Of a stretch of 64,000 bases of DNA, positions 45,819 through 59,530 are shown one piece after another (the first letter of the stretch is position 1; each line of letters opens with the position of its first letter). Source of the DNA: Luzula sylvatica (lineage: Eukaryota > Streptophyta > Magnoliopsida > Poales > Juncaceae); contig OX326959.1 of assembly GCA_946800325.1 (NCBI GenBank), forward strand, positions 4,422,501 through 4,486,500. The letters are read 5' to 3'. Both the position numbers and the translations under genes were made by a program. The notes beneath the pieces are model-generated. The model did not search any database. It saw nothing but the letters and a program-made list of their open reading frames with translations, and had not been told where the DNA came from.

Positions 45819-46159
45819 CTGCAAGGGGGGTGGGTTAAAAATCTGCAATGGGAGGGGTTAAAATCTATCGGGGGTGGGGGTTCAAAATCTGCGAGGAAGG
45901 GGAGTTAAAAAATTTGAGAGGGGGGGGGGGTGTTAAAAATCTGCAATGGTGAGGGGGGGGGGGCTAAAATATGTAAGAGGGGGGGTTTAAAATATGCAAA
46001 GGGGGGGGGGTTAAAATCTGCAAGGGGGGGGGGGTAAAAAATCTGCAAGGGGGTTAAAATCTGCAAGGGCGGGGGGGGGGGGGGGGGGTTAAAAATCTGC
46101 AAGGGCGGGGGGGGGGGGGGTTAAAAATATGCAAGGGGGGAGGGTTAAAAATTTGCAAG
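45819..46159. repeat. G-rich minisatellite, unit ~25 bp
   Basis: About 14 units of a G run (5 to 18 G) followed by TTAAAAATCTGCAA. G-run length varies most. It ends exactly where the CACTA terminus begins. Long G runs explain the adjacent gap and could form quadruplexes. The proline-rich minus ORF is repeat translation. Confidence 0.95.
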
Positions 46160-46770
46160 CACTACAACAATACTGGTATTTCGAAGCATCCGCAAATGCT
46201 GTTGAATGCATGTATTAATGCTGTCGTTTACATTTGACAGCATAAGGCGAAAATGCAGTCCGGGCTGGTGCCCTCTATTCTTACAAAAGCATTTCACGTA
46301 ATGCTACGTAATTGTGAAATCAACAGCATATATTTGTGTCGGCAATTATAATGAAAATCGAGGGCATTTCGTAATGTCGTTAAAACGATGAAAAAAATGC
46401 ACATACAAATGCTGTCATATGCTCAAATGCATTGAATTCTGATAAATAAAAGCATTAGCAAATATTTAATAACAACATTACAAAATGCATTTGATTGTGA
46501 CAATAAAAGCATTTACAAATGCATGGGCATGGGTACGGACAATGACAAATAGTAGCATTTACAAATGCATAGGCATACTTCGGCAATAAAAATTGATAGC
46601 ATTTACAAAAATGCAGTATATTATAGGAATATGCGAGACATCAAAATGCTTGCAATGTAAAAATCAACAACAATTAAAAATGCATTCAATACTCAATTGC
46701 CGACATTTACATAAAACAAATATTTGCAATTATAAAAATGTACCCAAAAAAATTCTCTATTATAATATAC
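46160..46770 (+). mobile_element. CACTA (En/Spm-type) transposon terminus and subterminal repeats
   Basis: It starts CACTACAACAATACTGG, the diagnostic terminus of CACTA elements. It is followed by about 600 bp crowded with AAATGC/GCATTT words in both orientations (for example AGCATTTACAAATGC several times), typical of subterminal transposase-binding repeats. The matching other end (...GTTGTAGTG) was not found to the right, so the element is truncated or was cut by the neighbouring retrotransposon. Confidence 0.75.
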
Positions 46771-47001
46771 AATTGAATTGAATAATATTTAATACTAAAT
46801 TCAATTATTATCATACAAAAATATTCATCAATAATTATAAAATTGAATGTAAAAATATGATTAACATTAAAATCATCTTCTGTTTTATTATCTTCACCAA
46901 AAACGAGCTCCCCTATGACACAACCATCCCATGCACATGTCCAGACAGACGAGCTGGTGCCTCTTGCCTACAAAAAAAAAAGAAACAAAAAAATGCAGGC
47001 T

Positions 47002-47283
47002 CTAACCGAGAAGCTCACGTAATCCGAAACACTTGAACATGGATCTCTTCGAAAATCCACCACTGATTAAATGATCGCTTAAGCCACGCCTTGTTCCCTT
47101 TCTGCATTTGTTCAAACGTTAAAATATCAAATTAGCATATTCATTGCAAAAACTAAAATATATCAAATATAACCTTCCCAAAAAGGACCGAGCCACAGAG
47201 AAGAATATAGAGGATTACTCCTGCGCACCAAACATCCATTTCGGGTCTGTAATTTCTCTTCAGTACCTCTGCTGGTACCACGT
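47002..47283 (-). pseudogene. Calcium-dependent protein kinase (CDPK) fragment, two broken exons
   Basis: On the minus strand, 47283-47180 reads [20 protein letters not shown] then YILLCG, matching the CDPK kinase region around [27 protein letters not shown]. After an intron-like gap, 47102-47002 reads EQGVA, stop, AII, stop, SVVDFRRDP and VSD in one frame, corresponding to the next CDPK exon (EQGVAQAIIRSVIDFKRDPW). The APE motif is altered to PAE and two stops are present, so it is dead. Lying directly behind a CACTA end, it is probably a gene piece captured by the transposon. Confidence 0.75.
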
Positions 47284-47297
47284 GCAATAGCGTATAG

Positions 47298-47485
47298 TCA
47301 AGGGTAGGTCTCCCATGGCACTGTGGGGCCCAGTTTGCAGTGACTAAATGTTAGGAAACTAGTACAGTCAGAGGGAAGGTCTCTCATCTCTCTTCGTCCA
47401 ATGAAGGCCTCCAGTTTGGCGATATACTTCCTAGATCGGTTAATACCACCATCAAATAGATCCGCATAAACATGCCCAACTGAAA
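47298..47485 (-). pseudogene. Possible second captured exon, unknown gene
   Basis: Following a plausible acceptor (TTTCAG), the minus strand reads VGHVYADLFDGGINRSRKYI and onwards to a stop at 47298. The composition is protein-like and the GC content is higher than the flanks, but I do not recognise the family. It abuts the CDPK fragment without the normal CDPK neighbour, suggesting a chimera of captured pieces. Confidence 0.35.
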
Positions 47486-47778
47486 AAAATACAAAATTGT
47501 GAATTAAAGAAACAATTAACGTCCATATTACATGATTATCAGCTAAACAATTAATAATCAATGAAAGCTTCCATAATAGCAATGATTGTTTGGGTTTTCA
47601 AAATACTAATTACATGATCCACATAAGCATGATCAAAAAAGTAATTTACACAAACATAAATTTAAATGTGGCAGTTTTTCCAAATGACCCTCTGTTTTCT
47701 AAAATTTATAAAGAAATCCAACTGTTCATAAAAAAATAGAATATCGCATACCACCCAATAATCTCTTAGAATAGTTAT

Positions 47779-48092
47779 GAGATTGTTTTTTAGAGACCTG
47801 ATTGTAATTCGTTAATAACTTTTTATTCCGTTGTCCAAATTGTTTGAAATTTTAGGATAAGTATCATAATATTCAGACCTCTCTCTAGAAAAATTTTCAT
47901 TAATTTTGGAAACTTAGAAATAATTATTTTAACGATCTGAAGTTTAATCATATTTTGACGCAATAGCTCCCTGTGGAACGAATCCTTACATAATTAGTCT
48001 ATACAATCTTTAGTATCCACATGTTTCTTGTTTGATTTACGGTATTTTTATTCAACGATATAACCTAAGTGTTAGCCAAAAACCCGTCATCA
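47779..48092 (+). repeat. Left LTR fragment of the gypsy element
   Basis: It matches the 3' end of the right LTR and ends AACCCGTCATCA. The sequence left of 47779 has no match in the right LTR, which marks the truncation point. Confidence 0.9.
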
Positions 48093-48095
48093 AAA

Positions 48096-48112
48096 TGGCG
48101 CCGCTGCCGGGG
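48096..48112 (+). promoter_or_regulatory. Primer-binding site of the gypsy element
   Basis: TGGCGCCGCTGCCGGGG follows the LTR end after AAA. This differs from the Met-tRNA site of the two copia elements and fits the site known in Athila/Tat elements. Confidence 0.85.
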
Positions 48113-48240
48113 AGCAATGTTTAAGTCGAAATTATAAATCATACTTGCAATCTTGAGTGTTATTGGAAATCGATTTGATATATTTGAACTTGATATTTCA
48201 CTCATTGTGAGAATTTTTCTTTTTTTTTGCAAGGTACAAG

Positions 48241-49173
48241 ATGGACAATCAAGAGAGACCTTTAACGCTTCGGGAAGGGATGCAACTAGCGAAGATCGAA
48301 AGGGGATATCCCGAATCCATGTCGGACCAAGATTTCATAGAGAAAGAAATTGCTCGATTGGAGCTAGAAGAGCAAGAATTGAGAGAGGAAGAAGACGAAC
48401 TCCTCTCAATGATTCCACCAAATTCCACCGACGAAGCTTTTCGATACGAATACGACATAATTTCCATAGAAGAATCTCAAGGCGAACTCGAATTCGAATG
48501 CCAAGACCCATCCTCTCAATCTCAAGACGAAGTTTCCGACGAAGAATTGATAGAAACGATAGAGAAATTGATGTCAACTTTGACATTCATTTATCAACAT
48601 GAGGAAACCCCGATAGAAATACGAAATTGGATAGAATCTCTTGGAGACGCTAATTCCGAGTGCTCAAGCGAGGACAACGTAGAAATTGAAGGTGGCGAAA
48701 GTTCAAGTGTGGGAGGATTCGAAGAAAGCATCGAGACGGTCTTGGAAGAAGAAGAAGAGGAGTCGGTGGACTCAACTCTCCAAATGGTGGTTCAACTCAC
48801 TCCAAACGACGAAACCAAGCAAGAAGAAAACTCTCCAACTCTCCAAGGTGAATTCTTTCCGTTTAGCATCGATTTAAATTCAAATAAGAACTATGATGCC
48901 TCTCATGAAAGAATTTCTCCTTGTGTAGATTTATCAAGAAAAACAAATAACATCGAGACACCGACGCCACTTACCACTCCGCTTCGCCAAAGACCTGTAT
49001 ACAAATTGATTCGAAGCAAGATAAGGATGCCCTTGGAGCCAATTTTGACATGCGCAAAACGATTAAACCAAGCATTGAGTGCCATATTCTCCAACGTTTC
49101 GAAAGGAGCACTCCGAGGCGGTCGAAAAAGAGCGATCCAAGTGAGCTCCTCGTTCAACTTTCAAGGAGGGTAA
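48241..49173 (+). CDS. Acidic 310-residue ORF of the gypsy element, unknown role
   Basis: It starts MDNQERPLTLREGMQLAKIE about 130 bp after the primer site. The first two thirds are Glu/Ser-rich with helical stretches (IEKEIARLELEEQELREEED). The last third turns basic (KLIRSKIRMPLEP, GALRGGRKRAIQVSS). There is no zinc knuckle, protease or other retroviral signature. Position suggests a gag-like or extra ORF1-type protein as found in some Tat-lineage elements, but this is inference. The frame is uninterrupted over 933 bp, which suggests recent use or relaxed age. Confidence 0.6.
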   Translation: MDNQERPLTLREGMQLAKIERGYPESMSDQDFIEKEIARLELEEQELREEEDELLSMIPPNSTDEAFRYEYDIISIEESQGELEFECQDPSSQSQDEVSDEELIETIEKLMSTLTFIYQHEETPIEIRNWIESLGDANSECSSEDNVEIEGGESSSVGGFEESIETVLEEEEEESVDSTLQMVVQLTPNDETKQEENSPTLQGEFFPFSIDLNSNKNYDASHERISPCVDLSRKTNNIETPTPLTTPLRQRPVYKLIRSKIRMPLEPILTCAKRLNQALSAIFSNVSKGALRGGRKRAIQVSSSFNFQGG

Positions 49174-50465
49174 CACCGACATGGTCGAGCTCGAGACCAA
49201 TAAACGAGAGCGCTAGCGAGGGAGGCAAGCCCACGCATCAAAGGTTGTATCTTTTCATTAACCTATTTTTATTCTCTATTCCATATACTTGAGGACAAGT
49301 AAAACCATAAGTATGGGGGGGTAACACAACCTTTGAACCTGCATGTGCCCAAATTAAAACGAAAAATATTGGGAATTTATTTTTTTTATTATTTTTCCCT
49401 TTTTCTGCGAATAAAATAGAAAATTGATGAAACTTAAATCTCGGAGCACGTCTAGTTTTCAACTAAGGACAAAATTGCACAAAAAGATTTTTCTCCACCT
49501 CATTTGAAACAAATCGTTGTTTTTCAAACAAAATTTCATTTTAATAAGATTTTTACTCTCAAAATTGAATGTTGCAAAATGTTTTGGAAATTTTGGTCAC
49601 GAATTTGAAGAAATCTATTGGGATTCCAACCCATACCAATAACTTCGCAATTATCACGAGTTTTTGACAATTTATGGATTCGTGGTTTACGTGACACACT
49701 AGTTTTTGAAAATTGAACCCATCTTCGAATTAGAACCCGATTGAAAAGTTTTTGAATGAGTTTTGCTTACACTTAATGAATCAACCGTTCGTGGGGACCC
49801 GTTAGTATGTCGATAGTACCCGCCTTCTTCTTGGATCTTGAAAAAAGGCGGGATGTAATTTCGTTGCACTCCGGTGCCGCGGAACTCCTTCTACAAATGC
49901 GATCCGAAAAAAAAAAGAAAAAAAAAAGAAAATAAAAAGAAAGTAAAATAAGAATAAAATAATAAAATAGAAGGAAGGTCAAAATAGAATACCGGGATGT
50001 AACCTCATTGCATTTCGGTGTAGTGTGGTGCTCGGTTAAAGACTTCTATGAAATGAAGGAGTGGGTGGGGAATTCAACTGAAAACGGGTATGAACCTTGT
50101 ACCAACGTATCGAACGGGTTGAAAAGGGAATTCTTGCAAAACAAAGACTCAAAAACTTTGGAAATCGGGTTTCTTTTGAATTGTGGCGTCAAAAGATTCG
50201 AACGGTAGTGTTTAATCACCTTTTCCGGTAGAAATTAATTGCTCATTCTAAACTCTATTGAAATTGCGATTTTTATTCAATTAAGATTTGATTATTTGAC
50301 CATTATCTTTCTTAAACATTAGCAACTTGATTTTTTACTTTAATCAATAGGTTCATGAAATGCGTTTGAAAATGACGAATACAAATTTAATAGAATCTAG
50401 TGCAATTCGTCCTTAGATTAATTATAACTACAAATCTCCAATTGATCGAGGACGATCAAGGGTTT
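49174..50465. other. Non-coding 3' internal region of the gypsy element
   Basis: It contains two related blocks, CGGGATGTAATTTCGTTGCA (49850) and CGGGATGTAACCTCATTGCA (49994). A first AAGTATGGGGGGG purine tract at about 49310 resembles the true polypurine tract at 50466. No protein domain is recognised. Confidence 0.6.
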
Positions 50466-50476
50466 AAGTGTGGGGG
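50466..50476 (+). promoter_or_regulatory. Polypurine tract of the gypsy element
   Basis: AAGTGTGGGGG shortly before the right LTR start TGATGTGAGG, the common arrangement in Athila/Tat-like elements. Confidence 0.7.
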
Positions 50477-50480
50477 TATT

Positions 50481-52070
50481 TGATGTGAGGCAAATGGAAC
50501 ACGTTTTACGAATCTTATTTAGGGATTTTAGCCCTTGTGAAGTTATATTCTATGCTTTTATGATATATATTTCAAACATCATGAATATTTCTACACTAAT
50601 TTGTTGTTTGCCCATTTTCAGGAGATAGAGGAATAATTTTGGAATTTGGTCAGCACCATTGCCTCCGGCATGCTGAAGACAGTCAAAACGATATATCACA
50701 TCGATATATTCGGTGAAGGATCGAGGCGGGAAAGGCAAAAACAAAAGAAGAAGATCACCAAACTGCTGCAACGCACAGGGCCTGGCCGCAGAGGCAAAAT
50801 TCACAGCCCACGCAGGCAAAATTCACAGCCCACGCCTAGCCCCAGCTCTCAGCCCATGCACAAGCCCCAACCAGCTAATTTGTTGCCTTCTTTAGATTGA
50901 TTTGTGGCCTCTTTTAGATTGATTTGTTGCCTTCTTAGTTGATTTGTTGCTCCCCAAAACCTTCCATTTCTCCCTCATCCAGCCCCAAAACCTTCCATAT
51001 CTCCCCAAAACCTTCCATTTCTCCCTCATCCAGCCCCAAAACCTTCCATATCTCCCTCAACCAATCAGAAGACACCATGAAGCCTATAAATAAGACCCTA
51101 AGGCCAAGGGCAAACGATCTCTCCTGCCCCCCCTTTTCTCTCCCCTTTGGGGGCAAGCTCTCTACCATCTCTCTCCACAAACTCTTCCAAGAAACAAACA
51201 AGATTCAACCAAGAACCGTGAAATTCAAGACCAACTCTTTGGTAGAGGCGTTCTCGCCCTAGGGTTGTACGTGACGAAATTGGAGTTAAGGCGTTCTTGC
51301 TCCATCTCGACACAAGGAAGGGATCGGTCATTCGTGCGGAAGGCGTTCTTCGACGAATTGAAGAGGATCCGCGTGAGAAGAAACGGAGACTCGAGTTGGC
51401 GTTCAACCGGATCGACGGGAAGGCATCGACACAAATCACTAGGCGTTCTAGGGCTTGATTAGGTGGTTTCTTTCTTTTATTTCAGTTTTTGGTTGTGATT
51501 ATTTTAATAAATTCTTGTGTTGATTAATAAACTTGAGATTGAATTGAGTTCTTTTGCTTTCTTTAAATATTTTCTTTTGTTCTAAACTTGTCAATTTTCA
51601 CGATCTCCTTCCAAATCTGCTGAAAACCAATTCTTTCATTGCGTAGATCTTGATTTCTAGTTTCGGGAACTTTTTGAATCATTGAATTTCATGAAATATT
51701 TGAATTGATATGAATTTTTGAAAACTGTCACTTAAACTGAAAACCTGCTGTTTCCAGAGATTGTTTTTTAGAGACCTGATTGTAATTCGTTAATAACTTT
51801 TTATTCCGTTGTCCAAATTGTTTGAAATTTTAGGATACGTTTCATAATATTCAGACCTCTCTCTAGACAAATTTTCATTAATTTTGGAAACTTATAAATA
51901 ATTATTTTAACGATCTGAAGTTTAATCATATTTTGACGCAATAGCTCCCTGTGGAACGAATCCTTACATACTTAGTCTATACAATCTTTAGTATTCACAT
52001 GTTTCTTGTTTGATTTACGGTATTTTTATTCAACGATATAACCTAAGTGTTAGCCAAAAACCCGTCATCA
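50481..52070 (+). repeat. Right LTR of the gypsy element (~1.59 kb)
   Basis: It begins TGATGTGAGG and ends CCCGTCATCA. Inside are a 59-bp tandem duplication (CCCCAAAACCTTCCAT... at 50954-51060) and a short AGGCAAAATTCACAGCCCACGC duplication near 50790-50833. A TATA-like CCTATAAATAAGACCC at about 51082 is the probable promoter. The left boundary is inferred from the polypurine tract because the left LTR lacks this part. Confidence 0.75.
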
Positions 52071-54259
52071 CTAACTAATTAAGTAACTAACAAACAAACT
52101 AACTAACTAACTTACTATTTAACTAAGAAACTAACTACCTTCTTATATGCATATTAACTAACAAACTAACTAACTAACGAATTAACTAACTGACTAACTA
52201 ACTAGCTAATTAACTAGATAACTACTAGCTAACTAACTAACTAACTGATTAACTAACTAACTTACTAACTAACTACCGAACTACTAGCTCACTAACTAAC
52301 TAATTAACTAACTAACTAACTAGCCAACTAACTACCTAACTAACTAATTACCTAACTACCTTCCTACAAACCCACTAACTAACTAACTAACTAACTAATT
52401 AACTAACTCACTAACTAACTACCTACCTAACTAACTATCTTCCTACATACCTTTTAACTAACTAACTAATTAACTAACTAACTAACTAACAAACTACCTT
52501 CCTACATACCCACTAACTAACTAACTACCTTCCTACATACCCACTAACTAACTAACTAACTAACTACCTTTCTACATACCCACTAACTAACTAACTAACT
52601 AACTAACTATCGAACTAGCTACTAGCTAACTAAGTAACTAATTAACTGAATAACTAACTATTTAACTAACTACCTAATAGATAACTAACTAGCTAGCTAC
52701 CTAACTAACTAACTAACTAACTATGTAACTAACTATCTAACTAACTAACTACCTTCTACATACATATTAACTAACTAACTAAATAACTACCTAACTAACT
52801 AACTCAATAAATAACTAACTAACTAACTAACTGACTACTAGCTAACCAGCTAACTAACTAAGTAACTAACTAACTAACTAACTAACCAACTAACTAACTA
52901 AATAACTAACTTATTAACTAACTAACTAACTACCTACCTTCCTACATACCCACTAAATAACTAACTAACTAGCTAACTCACTAACTAACTACTAGCTAAC
53001 TACTAGCTAACTAACTAACTAACTAACTAACTAGTTGACTAACAAACTAATTAGTTGACTAACTACTAGATAACTAACTAACTAACTAACTAACTAATTA
53101 ACTAACAACCTAACTAACTAACTAACTAACTAACTAACTGACTAACAAACTAACTAACTAACTACCTAACTAACTAACTAACTATTTACCTTTTTATTTA
53201 ACTTAAATAACTAACAACCTTCTTATATACATATTAACTAACTAACTAACCAACTAATTAGCTAACTGACTAACTAACTAACTAATTAGCTAACTGACTA
53301 ACTATCCAGCTACCTTCCTACATATACCCACTACCTAACTAATTTACTGACTAACTCACCTACTAACTAAATAATAAACAAACTAACTAACTATTAGCAA
53401 ACTAACTAACTAACTAACTACCTTTCTACATACATATTAACTAACTAACTAACTAATTAACTAACTAACTAACTACTAGATAACTAACTAACTTACTAAC
53501 TATCCAACTAACTACATACCCACTAACTAACTAACTAATTACCTAACTAATTAACTACATAACTAACTAACTGACTACTAGCTAAGTAGCTAACTAACTA
53601 ACTAACTAACTAACTACCTACCTTCCTGCATACCCACTAACTGACTAACTAAATAATTAACTACTAGCTGACTAACGAACTAACTAAATAACTAACTAAT
53701 TGACTAATTAACGAACTAAGTAATCACTAACTACCTAGCTAGCTAGCTAGCTAGCTACCTAACTAACTAACTAACTAACTACCTTCATCCATACCCACTA
53801 ACTAACTAACTAACTGACTAACGAACTAATTAACTAACTAATTATCTAACTAATTAACTAACTAACTATCTGACTAACTAACTAACTGACTAACTAACTA
53901 CTAGCTATCAAACTGACTAACTAACTAACTAATTAACTAACTAACTAACTAACTGACTAACTAACTAACTAACTAGGCAAATAACTAACTAACTAACTAA
54001 CTTAATAACTAACTTACTAACTAACTAACTACATACCCACTAACTAACTAACTCACTAACTAACTAACTAACAAACAAACAAACTAATTAGCTAACTGTT
54101 TAACTAACTAACTAACTAACTAAATAACTAACTAATTAACTAACTAACTACTAGCTAACTAACATACTAACTAACTGATTAACAAACTAACTTATTAACT
54201 AACTAACTAACTAAGGAACTAACTAACTAGCTAACTAACTAACTAACTAACTAACTAAT

Positions 54260-54295
<36 letters not shown>

Positions 54296-54393
54296 CACTA
54301 GCTAACTAACTAACTAATTAATTAACTAACTTACTAACTAACTGCCTTCATACATACCTATTAACTAACTAATTAACTAACTAACTAACTAAT

Positions 54394-54441
<48 letters not shown>

Positions 54442-54448
54442 CACTAGC

Positions 54449-54500
<52 letters not shown>

Positions 54501-54566
54501 CACTAGCTAACTAACTAACTAACTAATTAACTAACTTACTAACTAACTACCTTCAGACATACCTAT

Positions 54567-54597
<31 letters not shown>

Positions 54598-55352
54598 TTA
54601 ACGACCTAACTAACTAACTGCCTTCCTACATACCCACGAACTATCTAACAGACTAACTAGCTAAGTAACTAACTAACTAAATAACTAACTAACTAACTAA
54701 CTGAATAACTAACTAGTTAACTAACTAACCAACTACTTGATAACTAACTAACTAACTAACTAAATAACTAAATAAATAAATAACTTATTAACTAACTAAC
54801 TACCTACCTTCTACATACCCACAAACTGTCTAATTAACTAACTAGCTAACTAACTAACTACTAGCTAACTAACTAACTAAACTGACTAACTCACTAACTA
54901 ACTCACTAACTACCTTCCGATATACCCATTATCTAACTAACTAAATAACTAACTAACTAACTAATGGACTAACTATTCAACTAACTTACTAATAGCTAAC
55001 TAAATAACCAACTCAATAACTAACAAATTAATTAACTAACTATTTAACTAACAAACTAACTAACTACTGGCTAACTAACTAACTAACTGATTAACTAACT
55101 GACTCACTAACTAACTAACTAACTAACTAACTACTAGCTCACAAACTAACTAACTAACTAACTAATTAAATAACTAATTAACTAATTAACTAACTTACTA
55201 ACTAACTAATTAGCCAATTCATTAGTGAACTAATTAACTAACTAACTACCTTCATACATACCTATTAGCAAACTAACTAATTACCTACCTGACTAACTAA
55301 TTACTTAACTACCTTCCTACAAACCTACTAACTAACTAAATATCTAACTAAT

Positions 55353-55391
<39 letters not shown>

Positions 55392-55407
55392 CTTCCTACA
55401 TACCTAT

Positions 55408-55450
<43 letters not shown>

Positions 55451-55492
55451 TTAATTAACTAACTAACTAACTAACTACCTTCCCACAAACCC

Positions 55493-55529
<37 letters not shown>

Positions 55530-55615
55530 CTTCCTACATACCTATTAGCTAACTATCTAACTAACTAACTAACTAACGAACTAATTAACTACCTTCCTAC
55601 ATACCCACCAACTAC

Positions 55616-55686
<71 letters not shown>

Positions 55687-55758
55687 CTAGCTAACTAACT
55701 AACTAGTTAATTGAATAACTAACTAATTAACTAACTAACTAACTAACTTACTAATAGA

Positions 55759-55801
<43 letters not shown>

Positions 55802-55849
55802 TTAACTTTTTATTTAACTAACTAACTAACAACCTTCTTATATACATAT

Positions 55850-55880
<31 letters not shown>

Positions 55881-56143
55881 TTAATTTACTAACTAACTAA
55901 CTAGCTACCTTCCTACATACCCACTAACTAACTAATTTGCTTACTAATTAACAAACTAACTAACTAAATTAACTAACTAATTTGCTTACTAATTAACAAA
56001 CTAACTAACTAAATTAACTAACTACTTAACTGGCTAACTAACTACTAGCAAACTATCTAACTAACTAACGACCTTTTTACATACCTATTAACTAACTAAC
56101 TAACTAACTAACTAACTACTAGATAACTAACTAACTAACAAAT

Positions 56144-56181
<38 letters not shown>

Positions 56182-56367
56182 GCTATCGAACTAGCTGACT
56201 AATTAACTAACTAACTAACTAACTAGCTACCTTCCGAAAATACCCACTAACTAACTAACTTATTAACAAACTAACTAACTAATAATGAAAAAATTAACTA
56301 ACTAACTAAATACTTACTAACTAACTAACTAAGTAATAAACTAACTAACTAACTAACTAACTAAAAG

Positions 56368-56417
<50 letters not shown>

Positions 56418-57435
56418 GATTAACTAACTAACTAACTCACTAGCCAAATAACTAACCAACAAACTAACAAACTAACTAACTACATACCAACTAACTAACT
56501 AGCTAACTAACTAATTAACTAACTAATTAACTAACTAACTAACTAACTAACTAGTGACTATCTAACTAGCTAGCTAGCTAGCTAACTAACTAACTACCTA
56601 CCTTCATGCATACCCACTAACAAACTAACTAACTAACGAACTAATTTTCAAACTAATTATCCAACTAATTAACTAACTCACAATCTGACTAACTAACTAC
56701 TACCTAACAAACTAACTAACTAACTAACTAATTAACTAACTAACTAACTAATTGACTAACTAACTAACTAACTAACTAATTAACTAACTAACTAACTAAC
56801 TAACTAGCCAAATAACTAACCAACTAACTAACTAACTGACTAACTGACTACATGCCCACTAACTAACAAACTAACTAACAAACAAACTAACTAATTAGCC
56901 AACTGTTTAACTAACTAACTAACTAAATAACTAACTAATTCACTAACTAACTACTAGCTAACTAACTGATTAACAAACTAACTTACTAACTAACTAACTA
57001 ACTACTAGCTCACTAACTAACTAAATAACTAACTAACTAATTAACGAACTAATAAACTAAATTAACTAACTAACTCACTAACTAACTAACTAACTAACCA
57101 CTAGCTTACTAACTATCTAACTAATTAACTAACTTACTTACCTTCATACATACCTATTAACTAACCAATTAACTAACTACCTAACTTACTAATTAGCTAA
57201 CTACCTTCCTACAAACCCACTAACTAACCAACTAACTAATTAAGTAACAAACTGACTAACTAACTAACTATTTTCCTACATACCTATTAACTAACTGACT
57301 AACTTACTAACAAATCAACTAACTAACTAAGTACCTACCTACCTTCCTACATACCCACTAACTAAATAACTAAATAACTAACTAACAAACTACTAGCTAA
57401 CTAACTAACTAACTAACTAAATAACTAAATAATTG

Positions 57436-57469
<34 letters not shown>

Positions 57470-57527
57470 AGATAACTAACTAACTAACAATTTAACTAAC
57501 TAACTTCCTTCTTATATACATATTAAC

Positions 57528-57562
<35 letters not shown>

Positions 57563-58480
57563 TTAACTGACTAACTAACTAACTAACTAGCTACCTTCCT
57601 ACATACCCACTAACTAATTAATTTACTGACTAACTTACTAATTATCTAACTAACTGGCTAACTTACTACTAGCTAACTAACCGACTAACTAACTACCTTC
57701 TAACATACCCATTCACTAACTAACTAACTAACTAACAAACTACTAGATAACTAACTAACTAACTAATTAACTAACTATCTAACTATCGAGCTAACTACGT
57801 TCTTACAAAACTATTAACTACCTAACTAACTAGCTAACTAACTAATTAACTAACAACCTAACTAACTAACTAACTAACTAACCGACTGACTAACTAACTA
57901 ACTACCTTCCTACATACCCACTAACTAACTAACTACCTAACTAACTAACTAACTATTTACCTTTTTATTTAACTTAAATAACTAACAACCTTCTTATATA
58001 CATATTAACTAACTAACTAACCAACTAACTAGCTAACTAACTAACTAACAAACTAATTAGCTAACTGACTAACTAACCAGCTACCTTCCTAATATACCCA
58101 CTACCTAACTAATTTACTAACTAACTCACTAACTAACTAACTAATAAACTAACTAACTAACTAACTAACTAACTATTAGCAAACTAACTAACTAACTAAC
58201 TACCTTTCTACATACATATTGACTAACTAACTAACTAATTAACTAACTAACTAAGTACTAGATAACTAACTAACTTACTAACTAACCAACTAACTACATA
58301 CCCACAAAGTAATTAACTAATTAACTAACTAATTAACTACATAACTAACTAACTGACTACTAGCTAAGTAGCTAACTAACTAACTAACTAACTACCTACC
58401 TTCCTGCATACCCACTAACTAACTAACTAAATAACTAACTACTAGCTGACTAACTAACTAACTAAATAACTAACTAATTG

Positions 58481-58513
<33 letters not shown>

Positions 58514-58680
58514 TAGATAACTAACTAACTGACTAACTATTTAACTACCTAACTAACTAATTACTACAAACCTACTAACTAACTAAATATCTAACTAATT
58601 AACTAACTAACTAACTAACTGACAAACTAACTAACTAATTAATTAACTAACTAACTAACTAACTACGTTCCTACAAGCCC

Positions 58681-58721
<41 letters not shown>

Positions 58722-58807
58722 CTTCCTACATACCTATTAACTAACTATCTAACTAACTAACTAACTAACGAACTAATTAACTACCTTCCTACATACCCAC
58801 CAACTAC

Positions 58808-58844
<37 letters not shown>

Positions 58845-59183
58845 CACTAGCTAACTAACTAACTAATTATTTGAATAACTAACTAATTAACTAACTAACT
58901 AACTAACTTACTAATAGATAACTAACTAACTAACTAACTATTTAACTTTTTATTTAACTAACTAACTAACTACCTTCTTATATACATATTAACTAATTAA
59001 CAAACTAACTAACTAACTAAATAATTTACTAACTAACTAACTAGCTACCTTCCTACATACCCACTAACTAACTAATTTGCTTACTAATTAACAAACTAAC
59101 TAACTAAATTAACTAACTACTTAACTGGCTAACTAACTACTAGCAGATTATCTAACTAACTAACGACCTTTTTACATACCTAT

Positions 59184-59225
<42 letters not shown>

Positions 59226-59497
59226 CTAGATAACTAACTAACTTACAAATTAACTAACTAACTAACTAACTAACTAATTAACTAACTAATAGCTAACTAA
59301 CTTACTAACTAACGAATTAGCTGACTAATTAACTAACTAACTAACTAACTAACTAGCTACCTTCCGAAAATACCCACTAACTAACTAACTTATTAACAAA
59401 CAAACTAACTAATAACGTAAAAATTAACTAACTAACTAAATACTTACTAACTAACTGACTAAGTAATAAACTAACTAACTAACTAACTAACTAAAAT

Positions 59498-59530
<33 letters not shown>

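Larger units (their letters stand above)
47779..52070 (+). mobile_element. 5'-truncated, pol-less Ty3/gypsy LTR element (Athila/Tat-like)
   Basis: A partial left LTR (47779-48092) matches the last 313 bp of the right LTR (51758-52070) with roughly eight differences. A primer site, TGGCGCCGCTGCCGGGG, characteristic of Athila/Tat-type elements, follows. The internal region (48093-50480) has one acidic ORF and no protease, reverse transcriptase or integrase, so it needs helpers. A polypurine tract AAGTGTGGGGG precedes the right LTR. The left LTR has lost its first ~1.3 kb. Confidence 0.85.

Noticed and set aside
45905..46102. Proline-rich protein on the minus strand
   Set aside because: Translation of G-run repeats next to an assembly gap.
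48153..48602. 149-codon Arg-rich ORF overlapping the gypsy ORF
   Set aside because: It is the +1 shadow of the 310-codon frame; its Arg/Ser richness arises from GA-rich codons.
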